Part shown: positions 32,853 to 45,055 of the stretch, in pieces
How positions within the stretch are numbered: the stretch's first letter is position 1
Layout: each line of letters begins with the position of its first letter
Assembly: GCA_965153355.1 (NCBI GenBank)
Contig: OZ231128.1
Coordinates: forward strand, 5,332,001 to 5,396,000
Origin: Flaccisagitta enflata
Taxonomy: Eukaryota; Chaetognatha; Sagittoidea; Aphragmophora
Reading direction: 5' to 3'
DNA: 64,000 nt
The notes under the pieces: generated by a model
Database searches by the model: none
Seen by the model: only the letters and a program-made list of their open reading frames with translations
What the model was told of the DNA's origin: nothing
Program-made: the position numbers and the translations under genes

Positions 32853-33750
32853 GGGGGCGTTTCTAGTCAAAGACGATCGCGTTTTGAAAGGGCCATTTGG
32901 TCGCTCGCTACGTTCGTTCGCTCGCACCACTCACACCGCTCACTCGCTCCGCAGAGCTCCGCAAAGCTCCGCTTCGCTACGCTCGCTTCGCTTGCTCGCT
33001 CCGTTCACCACTGCTGTCTCACATAAGGTTTGAGACAAGAATGATATTACTATGTGGTTTTTTGCATTTTTGCACAGTTTATGAGTGTAGAAACCAAGAA
33101 CCATCAAGTAGAAAATCTTTCCTGAGGCGCTTTTTGAAAAAAATGAAAAATTCAAGATTTTTAGCTATATTTTGCATAGACTATTTTTCAGGTTGACTTG
33201 AGCTATCTAGTGACAGCAGAATGTTAATCCTGATGAAATTCCCTTTCATTTGATAGGTCGCACTATATGGTTTTCACAAAGAATAAAATTTTCATTTTCA
33301 AAGCCACCGTTACAAAATTACAACAGTGGCCTAAAATATGAATTTTCATTTGTGATGAAAACCATACAGTGCGACCTATCAAATGAATGGGAATTTTGTC
33401 AGGATTAACATTATACTGTCAAAAAATATGTCAAATCAACCTAAAAAAATTTTGTTGCAGAATAATGCTAAAAATCTTGAATTTTTCATTTTTTTCAAAA
33501 AGCGCCTCAGGAAAGATTTTCTACTTGATGGTTCTTGGTCTCTATACTCATAAACTCTGCAAAAATGCAAAAAACCACATGGTAATATCATTCTTGTCTC
33601 AAACCTTATATGAGACAGTAGTGTCACGGGCTCGCTCACTCACTTTGCTCACTCCCTCGTGGGACAGTTAAAATTCTTTGATATGTGTTCACACTGTTAT
33701 CGCGTTTCACGGGAATAAACGCGTTTTTGGCGCTCACTAGAAACACGCCC
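32853..33750 (+). mobile_element. Family E MITE interrupted by palindrome F
   Basis: Starts GGGGGCGTTTCTAGTCAAAG and ends GGCGCTCACTAGAAACACG plus CCC. The E core CCGTTCACGGGCTCGC is broken at TCAC by element F. The outer 3-bp flanks (TTA and ATA) are imperfect. Confidence 0.85.
33009..33623. mobile_element. Palindromic element F (615 bp), TCAC duplication
   Basis: Ends CACTGCTGTCTCACATAAGG and its inverse at the right. The arms match over about 150 bp, including AAGCGCCTCAGGAAAG. TCAC is present on both sides (33005-33008, 33624-33627), and the E sequence is contiguous when one TCAC and F are removed. An inner palindrome, AGGTCGCACTATATGG, lies at 33257-33380. Superfamily unknown. Confidence 0.8.
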
Positions 33751-34640
33751 ATAGTTCGGGATAAGTGGCTGGATTGGTCTAGGGATAGGTATGATATAAA
33801 AGAAACAAAGCTAGGCGCACCGTCTTAGCCCATGTACCTGGCGATCGGATTCCGGCCTTGCTCCAGCGTGAAAAAAATCTTATGAAACATTTCAAAAATT
33901 GAATCAGTATGCTTACACAGAAAAGTTCTCCATATTCATCAATCATAAGATTCAAATGAGCGCTTTCATGGGCTGGTCACTGGGAAAAAAAATTCGCCTT
34001 CCGTTTTTGTCACTGACACAAAACTTTACGTTGCTGTCTCGGTTGGTCTGTCCGTTGGTCTGTCCGTCGGTCGGGCCGCAACATTGTTGAATTATGATCT
34101 TTTCTGTGTTTTTTTATAGTGGTGGAGGCCATTCTGAGGTGTAAAGTTGTAAATTTTAAGTGCTGTTGCACTGAAGTTCTCTAGTAGCGTAGTATTGTCC
34201 CTGCGCAACCGTCCCCACGGTTTCTGTATTAAACTAGTTTTTTTCATTTTTTTTTCTATCTTTTTTTTCTTTCTTAAGAATTGGTACGTTTACCTTTTTT
34301 GTCTATTGTCTTGTCCGTCAGTCATAATCTTCCACGTTCTGTCAACCCGCATGTCTGTTTCTCGCTCATTCTGTCCGTCCATTTTGTCTATTAATTCTTT
34401 TTCAAGTGCATCCTCAGTGAAAAAGGAAAGAAGATTGCCATATTGAAGTCTATATCATCGTAATTCCTCCCGCGCACACCGAAGACATTTTATGGACAAC
34501 ATTTTTTTTTCTGCAAGGTTTCTTTCGTGAGACAACAACGGGCACATCGGGACAGACCTTCTTGAGAGGGTCTCATTATGAATTTCCATGGTCTTTTTCT
34601 CCAATACGTAGGCTCTCCGTAGTGTATCCAATATTTTCTT
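33751..34640. other. Mostly unassigned, with weak family A remnant
   Basis: A GGTTGGTCTGTCCGTTGGTC tract at 34027-34075 is the only familiar piece. Confidence 0.4.
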
Positions 34641-34654
34641 TTCATCACAACCAC

Positions 34655-35200
34655 GTCCGTCACCCCCCCCCTCCACCATCCTCAGGGATTTGTAACCCTC
34701 AGGGCCTATTAGGATCCAAATCCCGCCTCAAACTGCGAGGCCCAAATCCAAGCAAAATAGCCCAAATCTTAGCTAAAATACTAAATCCTGGTCAGAGGTC
34801 CTATATTTTTGCCTCTGGGACTCAGGTTCTAACCTTCGAGACCCAGATTCTAACCTCTGAGACCCAGATTCTTGCCTATGAGATCCAGATACTGCCCTCC
34901 AAGACCCATATCCTGCTTTAAATGGCCCAGATCCTGCTGGCCTGAAAGTTTCAGATCCCGGCTTCTCTAGAAGATTCTGATTTTGGTCTCAATGACCCGA
35001 TCTTAGTCCCTCTGGTAAAGATCCTGGCCTCAAATACTCAGATATATCTGTCTCTAAGACCCAGATCCTGGTCAGACGGACGGTCGGGGTCGGATAGACA
35101 AACGTTCTAAAGAAGTCCGTCCCCTTCAAAGTCTCTGCCCTGCCTCTCTCCACTTTAATCACAACCCACTTAATCAGGGCACGGGCACCGCTGACTATAA
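34655..35200 (-). mobile_element. Degenerate family H element
   Basis: The core is a decayed ~20-22-bp array (GACCCAGATTCTTGCCTC) at 34700-35070. The outer side has GTCCCCTTCAAAGTCTC, CTGCCCTGCC, and GGGCACCGGCTGAC-like sequence typical of the H start. Confidence 0.55.
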
Positions 35201-35367
35201 ACTGTCTTTAGGGGGCTTTTACTGCCTTGAAATTTTGACGGACGTCATCCAGCATATCCTACAATCGGCAATATCAGGCATTACGATTTATAATATAATT
35301 CAAATCTTATCGCATTCCAATTCAGATACGATTATTCTTAAGTGGAAAGTAATCTCTCCCTCTTTTT

Positions 35368-35549
35368 AGTCGCGTGCTACGCGACTCTACACCCCGCTTT
35401 GTCCGTCTGTCGGTCTGTTGGTCACATTTTACTTTTTTTATGATTTTTATTTTTTGACCTCACTACTCCTGCCCAAATGGTCTAGTGACCTCAAATATGG
35501 CCCCTGCCCACCCGCACGCGACTGGGGTAGCCGTGTATCCGGCCTTGTT
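35368..35549 (-). mobile_element. Family A element, complete
   Basis: Hairpin AGTCGCGTGCTACGCGACT, CTACACCCCGCTTTGTCC, CTGCCCAAATGG, CCCACCCGCACGCGACTGG, GCCGTGTATCCGGCCTTGTT. Same subtype as 6059 and 63175. Confidence 0.85.
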
Positions 35550-35723
35550 CTCTCTCTTTCTTGCAAATCGTTAAATGGAAGGACTCGCGTTATTAACTAG
35601 ATATTATCTGGGCGGGGTGAGAACTACACCTCAAGGTTGAAGCCCATCTCCATCATAAACTTCCCCCCCCCCCCTCGTCTACTTCGCATATTCTTTCTCG
35701 GCTCTTCTTTCTTTACACATATT

Positions 35724-35800
35724 TAGTCGAGTGCAAGCAACTCAAGAACTTGGTATGTTGATCCGTTGGTCCTTCAGTCGGTATATCCGTCACTAGGTCG
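35724..35800 (-). mobile_element. Family A 3' fragment
   Basis: AGTCGAGTGCAAGCAACTC (stem with mismatches), AAGAACTTGGTATGTTG and GTCGGTATATCCGTC. Confidence 0.5.
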
Positions 35801-36027
35801 GTCAAGCCATAACTTATAGTTTTGCCCTTAGTAACCAGCCAAAGCGCATCAAAGCGGAGAGCCATTTCTAGTTAGACAGGTCATTTTCAGTGTGTAGAGG
35901 ACGCGACTGTTGCCCTGTTGGGTTTGTATTGAAAATCAGCTGCGCAAAATTATAACATCATTATGTAATCATTATGTCGGTCCGTCCGTTTCTCCGTTTC
36001 TTTTTGTTTCTGTCCTTGTTGTTGCTG

Positions 36028-36141
<114 letters not shown>

Positions 36142-36154
36142 AAAGTTGTTGTTT

Positions 36155-36491
36155 TTCTTTTCTTTTTCCTTTTTCTTTTTCTTTTTTTTCTTCTTCTTCT
36201 TCTTCTTCTTCTTCTTCTTCTTCTTCTTCTTCTTCTTCTTCTTCTTCTTCTTCTTCTTCTTCTTCTTCTTCTTCTTCTTCTTCTTCTTCTTCTTCTTCTT
36301 CTTCTTCTTCTTTTTCTTTTTCTTTTTCTTTTTCTTTTTCTTTTTTCTTCTTCTTCTTCTTCTTCTTCTTCTTCTTCTTCTTCTTCTTCTTCTTCTTCTT
36401 CTTCTTCTTCTTCTTCTTCTTCTTCTTCTTCTTCTTCTTCTTCTTCTTCTTCTTCTTCTTCTTCTTCTTCTTCTTCTTCTTCTTCTTCTTT
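36155..36491. repeat. CTT microsatellite with CTTTTT island
   Basis: Two TTC arrays separated by a CTTTTT island at 36310-36345. Poly-S, poly-F, poly-K, poly-E and poly-R frames are artefacts. Confidence 0.97.
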
Positions 36492-36720
36492 CTCTTCATC
36501 TTTAAACGCCCTCAACCATCGTGTTTTTTTTGTTTTGTTTTTTTTGCAGTATCCATACATAGTATTTATTTCCCATGAATAATTAAAAGCTCATTTCTGC
36601 CTCCCTGACTGGCTTCGACCGAGTTGGAACCTGAAAGCTGGATACTATCAAGAGAAGCTTAATGGAGAAATCACGCGGCGCTATGAAATGATTAGTAGGC
36701 TGACTTGGTTGGCTGACCTA

Positions 36721-36980
36721 GCTCGCGTTTCTAGTCAGAGACAATTGCGTTTTTAACGGGCCACTCGGTCGCTCGCTATGTTCGTTTGCTCGCACCGCTC
36801 ACTCTGGTCAAACGCCTTGCAGCGTTCCGCTCTACTTTGCTCGCCTACTTGCTCCATTCACAGGCTTGCTCACTTTGCTCACTCCCTCACGGGATGGTTA
36901 AAATTCATGAATATGTGTTCACGCTGTAAACGCGTTCAACGGGATCAATCGAGTTTGTTGTCGTCACTAGAAACACGCCC
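36721..36980 (+). mobile_element. Family E MITE
   Basis: GCGTTTCTAGTCAGAGAC at the left and GTCACTAGAAACACGCCC at the right, with GCTCGCACCGCTCACT in the core. The GGGG start is altered, so the duplication is unclear. Confidence 0.8.
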
Positions 36981-37111
36981 TCAGTTGGCTGACTTAGCTG
37001 GTCATTTCATCGTCGGCGATGTCATTGGGGATATGTTATCGTTTATTCGTCGCCATTAAATCGGGATTTATCTAATCTCTCACGATTCTATATGTATTGT
37101 TATGAGCCATT

Positions 37112-37205
37112 TCCTCATACATTTGATCCCCGCATTAACGAACCCGCTTGTAAAGCAATTCCACCTGTGGCAGATGCGAATTCTAAGCCCCTTCAAAGTA
37201 CAATT
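37112..37205. mobile_element. Diverged pogo-like MITE C fragment
   Basis: TTTGATCCCCGCATTAACG, AACCCGCTTG, ATTCCACCTGTGGCAGATGC and CCCCTTCAAAGT follow the left half of the 177-bp MITE with many substitutions. No clear right end. Confidence 0.5.
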
Positions 37206-38405
<1,200 letters not shown>

Positions 38406-38600
38406 TCTCCTTCTCCTTCTCTTTCTTTGTCTTTTCTTTCTTTTTCTTTTTCTTTTTCTTGTTCTTCTTCTTTTCCTCCTTCTCCTCCTTCTCCTTCTTC
38501 TTCTACTTCTTCCATCTTTGGGACCTGCCGACATCTCCCTTTCCCTGCCGAGAAGCGGCGCTGCTCGCTGCTCCAAAATCAAGAGGCCTGCTTCAGAGTA
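38406..38600 (-). repeat. CTT tract followed by dispersed motif N, copy 2
   Basis: TTC-rich tract to about 38513, then GACCTGCCGACATCTCCC, TGCCGAGAAGCGGCGCTGC and AATCAAGAGGCCTG. On the reverse strand this is motif N followed by GAA units, the same order as at 60772. Confidence 0.65.
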
Positions 38601-38814
38601 TGTGTACAACAAAAGGATGTGATAGCGAGAGGGGCGGCCGCCAAAGAAGCTATTGCGCTAATTAAGACTGTAATTTGAGCAAAAAGGATAGGTGCAGGGC
38701 CTCGTGGCCATAGTTGTTGAGCTGTAGTAGTTTAGCTTTATGTTGATGTACGTTCTGTGTTTCAGGATTCAAACAAGAATGAAATATCATATATATATAT
38801 ATAATTAGATCTTT
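38601..38814. other. Unassigned sequence
   Basis: A short TATATATATA run at 38791-38802; otherwise nothing. Confidence 0.4.
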
Positions 38815-39275
38815 TAAGCTGAGTTAAGTTCCTTGAGGCAGGAATAAGATCCTTGAGGTAGGAAATACATCCTTGAGACTGGGATTTGTGAGCTAAGTTG
38901 TGAGCACCAAGGTTTTCGCAGCCAAGTAACCTTGGCGACAAAAAATGGCGGATTTTTCAAAACAGATTCTAGTGTAATGGAAAAAAGTCAACTGAAATTT
39001 TCAATGTGCTTTTATTTCTGAATTTTATTGTTATAAATGCTTGAATAATGAATATACTAAGTCAGTTCAGCATCATAAAATCCAAAATAACAATCTTGAC
39101 CTTTTTTTGGGGCATTAAAAATCTTGAATTTCTTGAATTGAAGGTTGATAGAATCTGTTTTATTTCAAAAATCCGCCATTTCTATGTCGCCAAGGTAAAA
39201 ACAGAGAAAGATGATGAAATTTCCCAATATGTGTGATAGCATAGGTCATCGGCCCTTTCAGGGCCGCTGCCCATA
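38815..39275 (+). mobile_element. Family H 3' portion, split by palindrome P
   Basis: Minisatellite-like units CCTTGAGACTGGGATTTG stop at 38900. After element P the H end follows: TTTCCCAATATGTGTGATAG, CATAGGTCATCGG and the hairpin GGCCCTTTCAGGGCC (a T-A pair where others have C-G), then GCTGCCC. Confidence 0.65.
38930..39195. mobile_element. Palindromic element P (266 bp), TAA flanks
   Basis: Left arm CCTTGGCGACAAAAAATGGC, GGATTTTTCAAAACAGATTC; right arm is the inverse ending GTCGCCAAGG. TAA lies on both sides. Confidence 0.75.
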
Positions 39276-39571
39276 AATAGGGTCCCATGGTGACATTTAT
39301 CCAGAGAACTTTTGAATTACCATTCTGATTGTATTTCTCGCTGGCAAGTAATCGATGACAGATTTTATCGTTCGGTGGTAAACAACTGAATGTGTTTATA
39401 TCATACTTTCCATTCTACTTGCTATAGCGATCGCTCAGCTCTTGGGAACGATGTTTGTTTTGCTTTATTAAAATACGACCCATAACAAATGTCTGTACAA
39501 AGCAAAATAACAAATGTCTGTGTGACAAATAACAAATGCTTCCCTCGTCTCTCAATGAATTGAGATTCTTA
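39276..39571. other. Unassigned sequence
   Basis: Only a short CAAATGTCTGT direct repeat at 39485-39540. Confidence 0.4.
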
Positions 39572-39843
39572 GGGCGTGTTTCTAGTGAAGATGAAAAACG
39601 CGTTTTTCCCATTGAACGCGTTTACAGTGTGAACACATATTTGTAGATTTCACAGTCCCACGAGGGAGTGAGTAAAATGAGTAGGCAAGCCCGTGAACAG
39701 AGGGAGCGAGCATAGCAAGCATAGCGTAGCAAAGCGTTGCGCTGTGGAGCAAGTGAGTGGAGTGAGCGGTGCGATCGAACAAACGTAGCGCATGACCGAG
39801 TTGCCCGTTCAAAACGCGATTGTCTGTGACAAGAAACGCGCCC
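39572..39843 (-). mobile_element. Family E MITE with perfect TTA duplication
   Basis: GGGCGTGTTTCTAGTGAAG at the left and GACAAGAAACGCGCCC at the right. TTA at 39569-39571 and 39844-39846. Confidence 0.88.
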
Positions 39844-40065
39844 TTAGTTCCACAATCGCCCAAAAATGTCTTTGCTGGAAAATAGAAATGATTGTCCAAT
39901 GGCGCATAAATTTGCAGCTGAAGCTAAATGTCCAAAATGGAAAGATACAATGAGATCGTGCTGTAATGGAATTCGGAAGACCGAGTGAACTATTTTGCCG
40001 ACGGTCTTAAGATCTCCATGACAAAATTGTCATTTTTTTTCTGTTAATGACCTGTTACTAACTAT

Positions 40066-40484
40066 ATTATGAATATATGGACAGGCAATTTTGGCATTAT
40101 CTCCTCTTAGAATAACAAGGCCAACACCTTACAGTCGCGTGCGGTTGTTAACACCATAAGACCGCTTTCTTTAAAGGAAAAGAGTAAGTCTCCCCTCACA
40201 CGCCTGGGTATCTCCCTGAATTGTTTTTTAAAAAGCCCTGGGTGAGTCCGTCTCCATCTTTTCTTGTTTTCCTCCTGAAATTAAAATGTCTTAATTGACG
40301 TAAAATGACGAAAAAAAGCTAAGCGTGATGGACGCACCGACCGATGGACTGACAGACCAACCGACTGACAGACAGAGTGGGTCATAGAGTCGCGTGCGCG
40401 CGGCTAAAAATTTCATATGAAAAAAAGATATGAAAAGATTCTGAAACTAGATTGAATTTCTGATTGAATGCCGCCAACCGCGTC
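40066..40484 (+). mobile_element. Tc1-like element fragment split by family A
   Basis: GGACAGGCAATTTTGGCA, TCTCCTCTTAGAAT corresponds to the left end of the 28.8-kb element. After the family A copy (40114-40409), GATTCTGAAACTAGATTG, AATTTCTGATTGAATG and CCGCCAACCGCG continue that element's next 60 bp. The catalytic region and right end are missing. Confidence 0.7.
40114..40409 (+). mobile_element. Family A element inserted in Tc1 fragment
   Basis: AACAAGGCCAACACCTTAC, AGTCGCGTGCGGTTG, GACGCACCGACCGATGG, GGGTCATAGAGTCGCG and a hairpin with arms GTCGCG/CGCGGC (one G-T type pair), then AAAAA. Confidence 0.8.
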
Positions 40485-40716
40485 ACAATAGCTCTAAATC
40501 ACCACCTATCAAGTAAAATTACCCATCTCAACTCCAGCACCCCCAAACCACCCCTTTCCACCCACACAATAGCTTTAAATCACCACCTATCAAGTAGAAT
40601 CATCCATCTCAACTGCAGCACCCCCAATCCACCCCTTTCCAACCACACAATAGCTCTAAGTCACCACCTATCAAGAAAAATTACCCATCTTAACTCCAGC
40701 ACCCCCAAACCACCCT
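40485..40716. repeat. 81-bp tandem repeat, three units
   Basis: Units start ACAATAGCTCTAAATCACC at 40485, 40566 and 40647, with a few substitutions. The array begins exactly where similarity to the Tc1 fragment stops. Confidence 0.92.
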
Positions 40717-40742
40717 TGAGTCGCTTAGCACGCGACTAAAAA
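40717..40742 (+). mobile_element. Family A terminal hairpin remnant
   Basis: GAGTCGCTTAGCACGCGACTAAAA only. Confidence 0.5.
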
Positions 40743-40780
40743 GTTCATTTAGATAGTTACAAAAATCAAGAACTAGGTGG

Positions 40781-40903
40781 AACAAGGCCGGATACACGGC
40801 TTCCCTAGTCGCGTGTAGGTGCTGGAGAAGATCAGCAGGGCATCTGGGCAGGAGTTGCATGCTCAAAGCGGGGTGTAGAGTCGCGTGCACGCGACTAAAA
40901 AAA
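40781..40903 (+). mobile_element. Family A element, short complete copy
   Basis: AACAAGGCCGGATACACGG, AGTCGCGTGTAGGTGCTGG, AAAGCGGGGTGTAGAG and an 18-nt hairpin (arms AGTCGCG/CGCGACT, loop TGCA), then A7. It lacks the GGAC array, so at 123 bp it is close to a minimal unit. Confidence 0.85.
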
Positions 40904-41610
40904 GAAAAAAATGAATACATTTCGTATTTGTGCGGAAATTTATTGGCATATGCATCCGGCCTGGTTGTTCTATGACCTTTCTATTTCTGGGTCCCCATGT
41001 ACTGCCACGCGGCTACAGGACCCAAAGCAGTCATATTTGACAGCATTGACCGCCATTTGACCCAAACCTTGTTTACTCGCGTAAACTCTGGGTTGATGTG
41101 ATGACCTGTTTAAAATTCGCAGGCTTTTTTTATGGATTTTTCAAATTGTTCTGTTAATGATTTTTTTACTCTTCACTTAAATCGATAAAATTTTAAGGTG
41201 AAAAAACTATGAAAAAAATATCTTTAAAAAGTCCCCAATCCCAGATATGTACGCCTAGCAGTTAAGGCGCAATGATTTTTTGAAGATTAAGAAAATAAAA
41301 AAATAAAAAACCTAAAGGGAAGATGAGCTTAAAGATAACATCAGAATAATCTCCGTCAAATTGAACTCACAACTCGAGCGTAAACAAAAGAGGTGACTTA
41401 GTTTTGATAGAGTTGCTGTGAATTATTAGCCCTAAGCTAGGGCTCCGTGATCCACTTTCCATGAGTTATGACCCGTGGCGCATAACGCAATTTTATGCTA
41501 CGTCAAAATCAGAGTGGGCATTACTACGGTAGGGAAAAAGATGAAAGATCTATGCATGAGAAAGTGGGAAAGTGGGACAGGAGATGGCACGGAGAGAAAA
41601 ACGAAGCGAG
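40904..41610. other. Unassigned sequence
   Basis: Nothing recognised. Confidence 0.4.
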
Positions 41611-41616
41611 GGAGGA

Positions 41617-42045
41617 GATTTGAAGTTGAGGGGATTTGAAGTTGAGGGGATTTGAGGTTGAGGGGATTTGAAGATGAGGAGATTTGAAATTGAGAAGATT
41701 GGAAGTTGAGGAGATTTAAAGTTGAGAAGATTTGAAGTTGAGGAGATTTGAAGTTAGAGAGGTTTAAAGTTGAGGAGATTTGAAGTTGAGGAGATTTGAA
41801 GTTTAGTAGATTTGAAGTTCAGGAGAATTGAAGTTTAGGGGACTTATAGCTGAGAGGATTTGAAGTTGAGAAGATTTGAAGTTAAGGGGATTTAAAGTTG
41901 AGGGGATTTGAAATTGAGGAGATTTGAAGTTGAGGGGATTTGATGTTGAGGGGATTTGAAGTTGAGGGGATTTAGAGTTGGAGAGGGTTGTGAGAGTTGG
42001 TGAGAGTTGTTGAGGGGATTTGAAGTTGAGGGGATTTAGAGTTGG
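41617..42045. repeat. 16-bp minisatellite GAAGTTGAGGGGATTT
   Basis: About 26 units with G/A variation at two positions and some 15-bp units. Confidence 0.95.
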
Positions 42046-42178
42046 TGAGTCGGAAAGCCAGGAAAGGATGGGTAGGATAGGAAATGGAAAAAAGAAGTAA
42101 AGGATGGTTTTAGGTTTGGGATCCATATATGAAGGTTGGGGGAAGCGGAGTGGAGAGGGAAAAGAAGGGAGCAGTGCT

Positions 42179-42281
<103 letters not shown>

Positions 42282-42430
42282 GGAGGAAAGGGAGGGGGGA
42301 TGTGGAGAAAACGGCTCGGTAGAAATGACAGCCGCAACGAAGCTTTGCGAAGCCGATCTTTAAGGATCTTTTGTTTTTTCACTTCCCGATTTTGCGCCTT
42401 CATGCCTCCCTCTCGCGTTTCATGATGAAA

Positions 42431-42533
<103 letters not shown>

Positions 42534-42579
42534 AACACTGTTTGACAGGTTCTCGATATCCCAGTATACACACGCTAAG

Positions 42580-42640
42580 TTTCACTCACTCACTCACTGA
42601 CTCATTTATTTACTCACTCACTCACTCACTCACTCATTCT
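42580..42640. repeat. CACT microsatellite
   Basis: CTCA units with a TTATTTA break. Confidence 0.9.
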
Positions 42641-42720
42641 CCTTTCAAGCACTGCCATAACCTCAGCGCACCGCAAACACACATTTGTTCTTGTCATTCC
42701 ATAGTTGTTACCATGTAGTA

Positions 42721-43052
42721 CAGGAGATGTCGTCTAGACTTGGAAATTTGGGGGAGCTCAGATCCTGAGCATCAGTACAATGAGGGGACTGATATTTTGC
42801 TGGTGTAATGTATATACCCTAAGGGGATGACGATGGGGTATGGCATCCTCCTACGGCTCACCTTACAAAAAAAACTTTTAGTATAAAACATTGGGATCAA
42901 TCACTTTTATGGCAGAATTTCAGCTTCATCTATTTGCTTTGATTGCAAAACCAGCCTGGGATTCGAACCTGGAACCTTCAAAGAAATAAACTGATCATGA
43001 TAAATCTGAAGTTAAGTGAGTTAACCACTTGACCAATTCTGACAGCTGCTGA
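42721..43052. mobile_element. Family B element, tRNA-like subtype, interrupted
   Basis: TA followed by CAGGAGATGTCGTCTAGAC. Then about 300 bp aligns by eye to the copy at 15.18 kb (GGGGACTGATATTTTGCT, GACGATGGGGTATGGCATCC). It stops at palindrome I and the right half is not found. Confidence 0.7.
42946..43042 (-). other. tRNA-like Pol III-type sequence in B element
   Basis: Reverse strand: A-box-like TTGGTCAAGTGG and B box AGGTTCGAATCCC, in the same arrangement as at 15.4 kb. The anticodon region differs between the two copies while both boxes are kept. Confidence 0.5.
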
Positions 43053-44080
43053 AATCGAACCTAAAATCCATGAGATTAATAAACTAGAGCTTAAGAGCTA
43101 ACCAGTGGTGCAATCCGCATGTTTTTACCTTTATTTGTTTAGATTGAAAAGAGTTTTAAAGATGGGGCTTGAGAGGGCTTATTTTGCAGCATGAAATCTG
43201 GGGGTAATTTGGAAATTTTTCACATTTTTCACTATATTGCAGCTTCAGATAGACCAAACTACAAAAAATTGGTGACCAAATTGAAGAGTTTCTGATGCTC
43301 TAACTGATTCTGGAAAAATTTAGGAACCATATGGCCTCAAAAAAATTTTATTCACTCTCAAAGCAGGTGAAAAAAGTCAAATTTTAATGTTATTTAGTTT
43401 TTTTTTCATTTAAAAATTATGCCACTTCCAAACTGAAAATTGACTTAAAATTCATGAGCAAATCAAACTACAGCTCAAGAGCTAATCATTGGTGCAATCA
43501 GCATATTTCTATGTTTGTTCATTTAGATTTTAGAGTCTTTCAAAGACGAAGGGGTATGAGGATCATTTTTGTCATTATACTCTTTCATCTTTGAATTTTT
43601 GTCAAATCTAGACGCAGAATTGTTTTGACATGCCGATTGCACCACTGATTAGCTCTTGAGCTGTAGTTTGATTTGCTCATGAATTTTAGGTCAATTTTCA
43701 GTTTGGAAGTGGCATAATTTTTCACTGAAAAGTTACCTAAATGACACTAAAATTTGATTTTTTTGACCTGCTTTGAGAGTGAATATAATTTTTTTGAGGC
43801 CATATCGATCCAAAATTTTTCCAGAATCAGTTAGAGCATCAAAAACTCTTCAATTTGGTCACCAATTTTTTAAAGTTTGGTCTATCCAAAGCTGCAATAT
43901 AGTGAAAAACGTGAAAAATGTCCAAATTACCCCCATATTTCATGCCGCAAAAAAGCCCTCTCAAGCCCTATCTTCAAAACTCTCTCAAATCTAAACAAAC
44001 AAAGTTGAAAATATGCGGATTGCACCACTGGTTAGCTCTTGAGCTCTAGTCTAATAATCTCATGGATTTTAGGTTCGATT
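43053..44080. mobile_element. 1-kb palindrome I
   Basis: Arms of about 500 bp, from ATCGAACCTAAAATCCATGA at the left to its inverse ending GGTTCGAT at the right, with centre near 43566. Nested motifs such as AGAGCTAACCAGTGGTGCAA occur in each arm twice. Arm identity looks roughly 85% by eye. No transposase is visible. Confidence 0.75.
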
Positions 44081-44285
44081 ATAAAGATGTAGTGGCCTAA
44101 ATTTGAGGCCGAAGTGACCAAATTTGGACATTTTCCCAACAACTACCTATTACCTATGACAGTAAAACCAAAACCGTTACTCCAGGGAGAGTAGAAAGTC
44201 CTTAACAAGACCTGAAATTGCTTTTTAATACAATAAAGTACCAATTTAATCGCGAACCGGCCTTCCCCTATGACAGAACGTCTGG

Positions 44286-44573
44286 TGAACACATCCATGA
44301 TGACAACATGGCGTGAACACATCCATGATGACAACATGGCGTGAACACATGCATGATGACAGCATGGCGTGAACACATCCATGATGACAACATGGCGTGA
44401 ACACATCCATGATGACAACATGGCGTGAACACATCCATGATGACAACATGGCGTGAACACATCCGTGATGACAACATGGCGTGAACACATCCATGATGAC
44501 AACATGGCGTGAACACATCCATGATGACAACATGGCGTGAACACATGCATGATGACAACATGGCGGGAACACA
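44286..44573. repeat. 28-bp minisatellite, about 10 units
   Basis: Unit GTGAACACATCCATGATGAC plus AACATGGC, nearly identical between copies (a few G/C/A changes). The Cys/His-rich frames on the reverse strand simply translate this repeat and vary in all three phases, so no zinc-finger protein is inferred. Confidence 0.95.
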
Positions 44574-44687
44574 GCCTCTTAGACTCACATAAGTCTCTTA
44601 TTTTGTGGATTTTCGGTGGGAAAGCCAAAGGGTAAATATTGTCGTTTCCGAAATTGAATTCGTTTCTCCCTCTCTTGTCTCTTCTTC

Positions 44688-45055
44688 CTCCTCCTCCTCC
44701 TCCTCCTCTTCCTCCTTTCTTGTCTCCGCACTTTGTTCGAATTCTATTTATTTCCTCTTCACTCACAATCACCACCTCGTCAACATCATCATCATGATCA
44801 TCGACATCATCATCTTCAACATCATCGTCATTATCGTCATCATTGTCATTAACATCATCCTCGCCGCCACCACCACCACCACCACCACCACCACCACCAC
44901 CACCACCACCACCGCCACCACCACCACCACCACCACCACCACCACCGCCACCGCCACCGCCACCACCACCACCACCACCACCGTCACCACCACCACCACC
45001 ACCACCACCACCACCGCCACCGAAACCACCACCACCACCACCACCTTTAACATCA
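44688..45055. repeat. TCC, ATC and CCA trinucleotide arrays
   Basis: TCC at 44688-44717, degenerate ATCATC to 44860, then a CCA array (44866-45045) with GCCACC variants. Poly-P, poly-T, poly-G and poly-V frames are artefacts. Confidence 0.95.
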
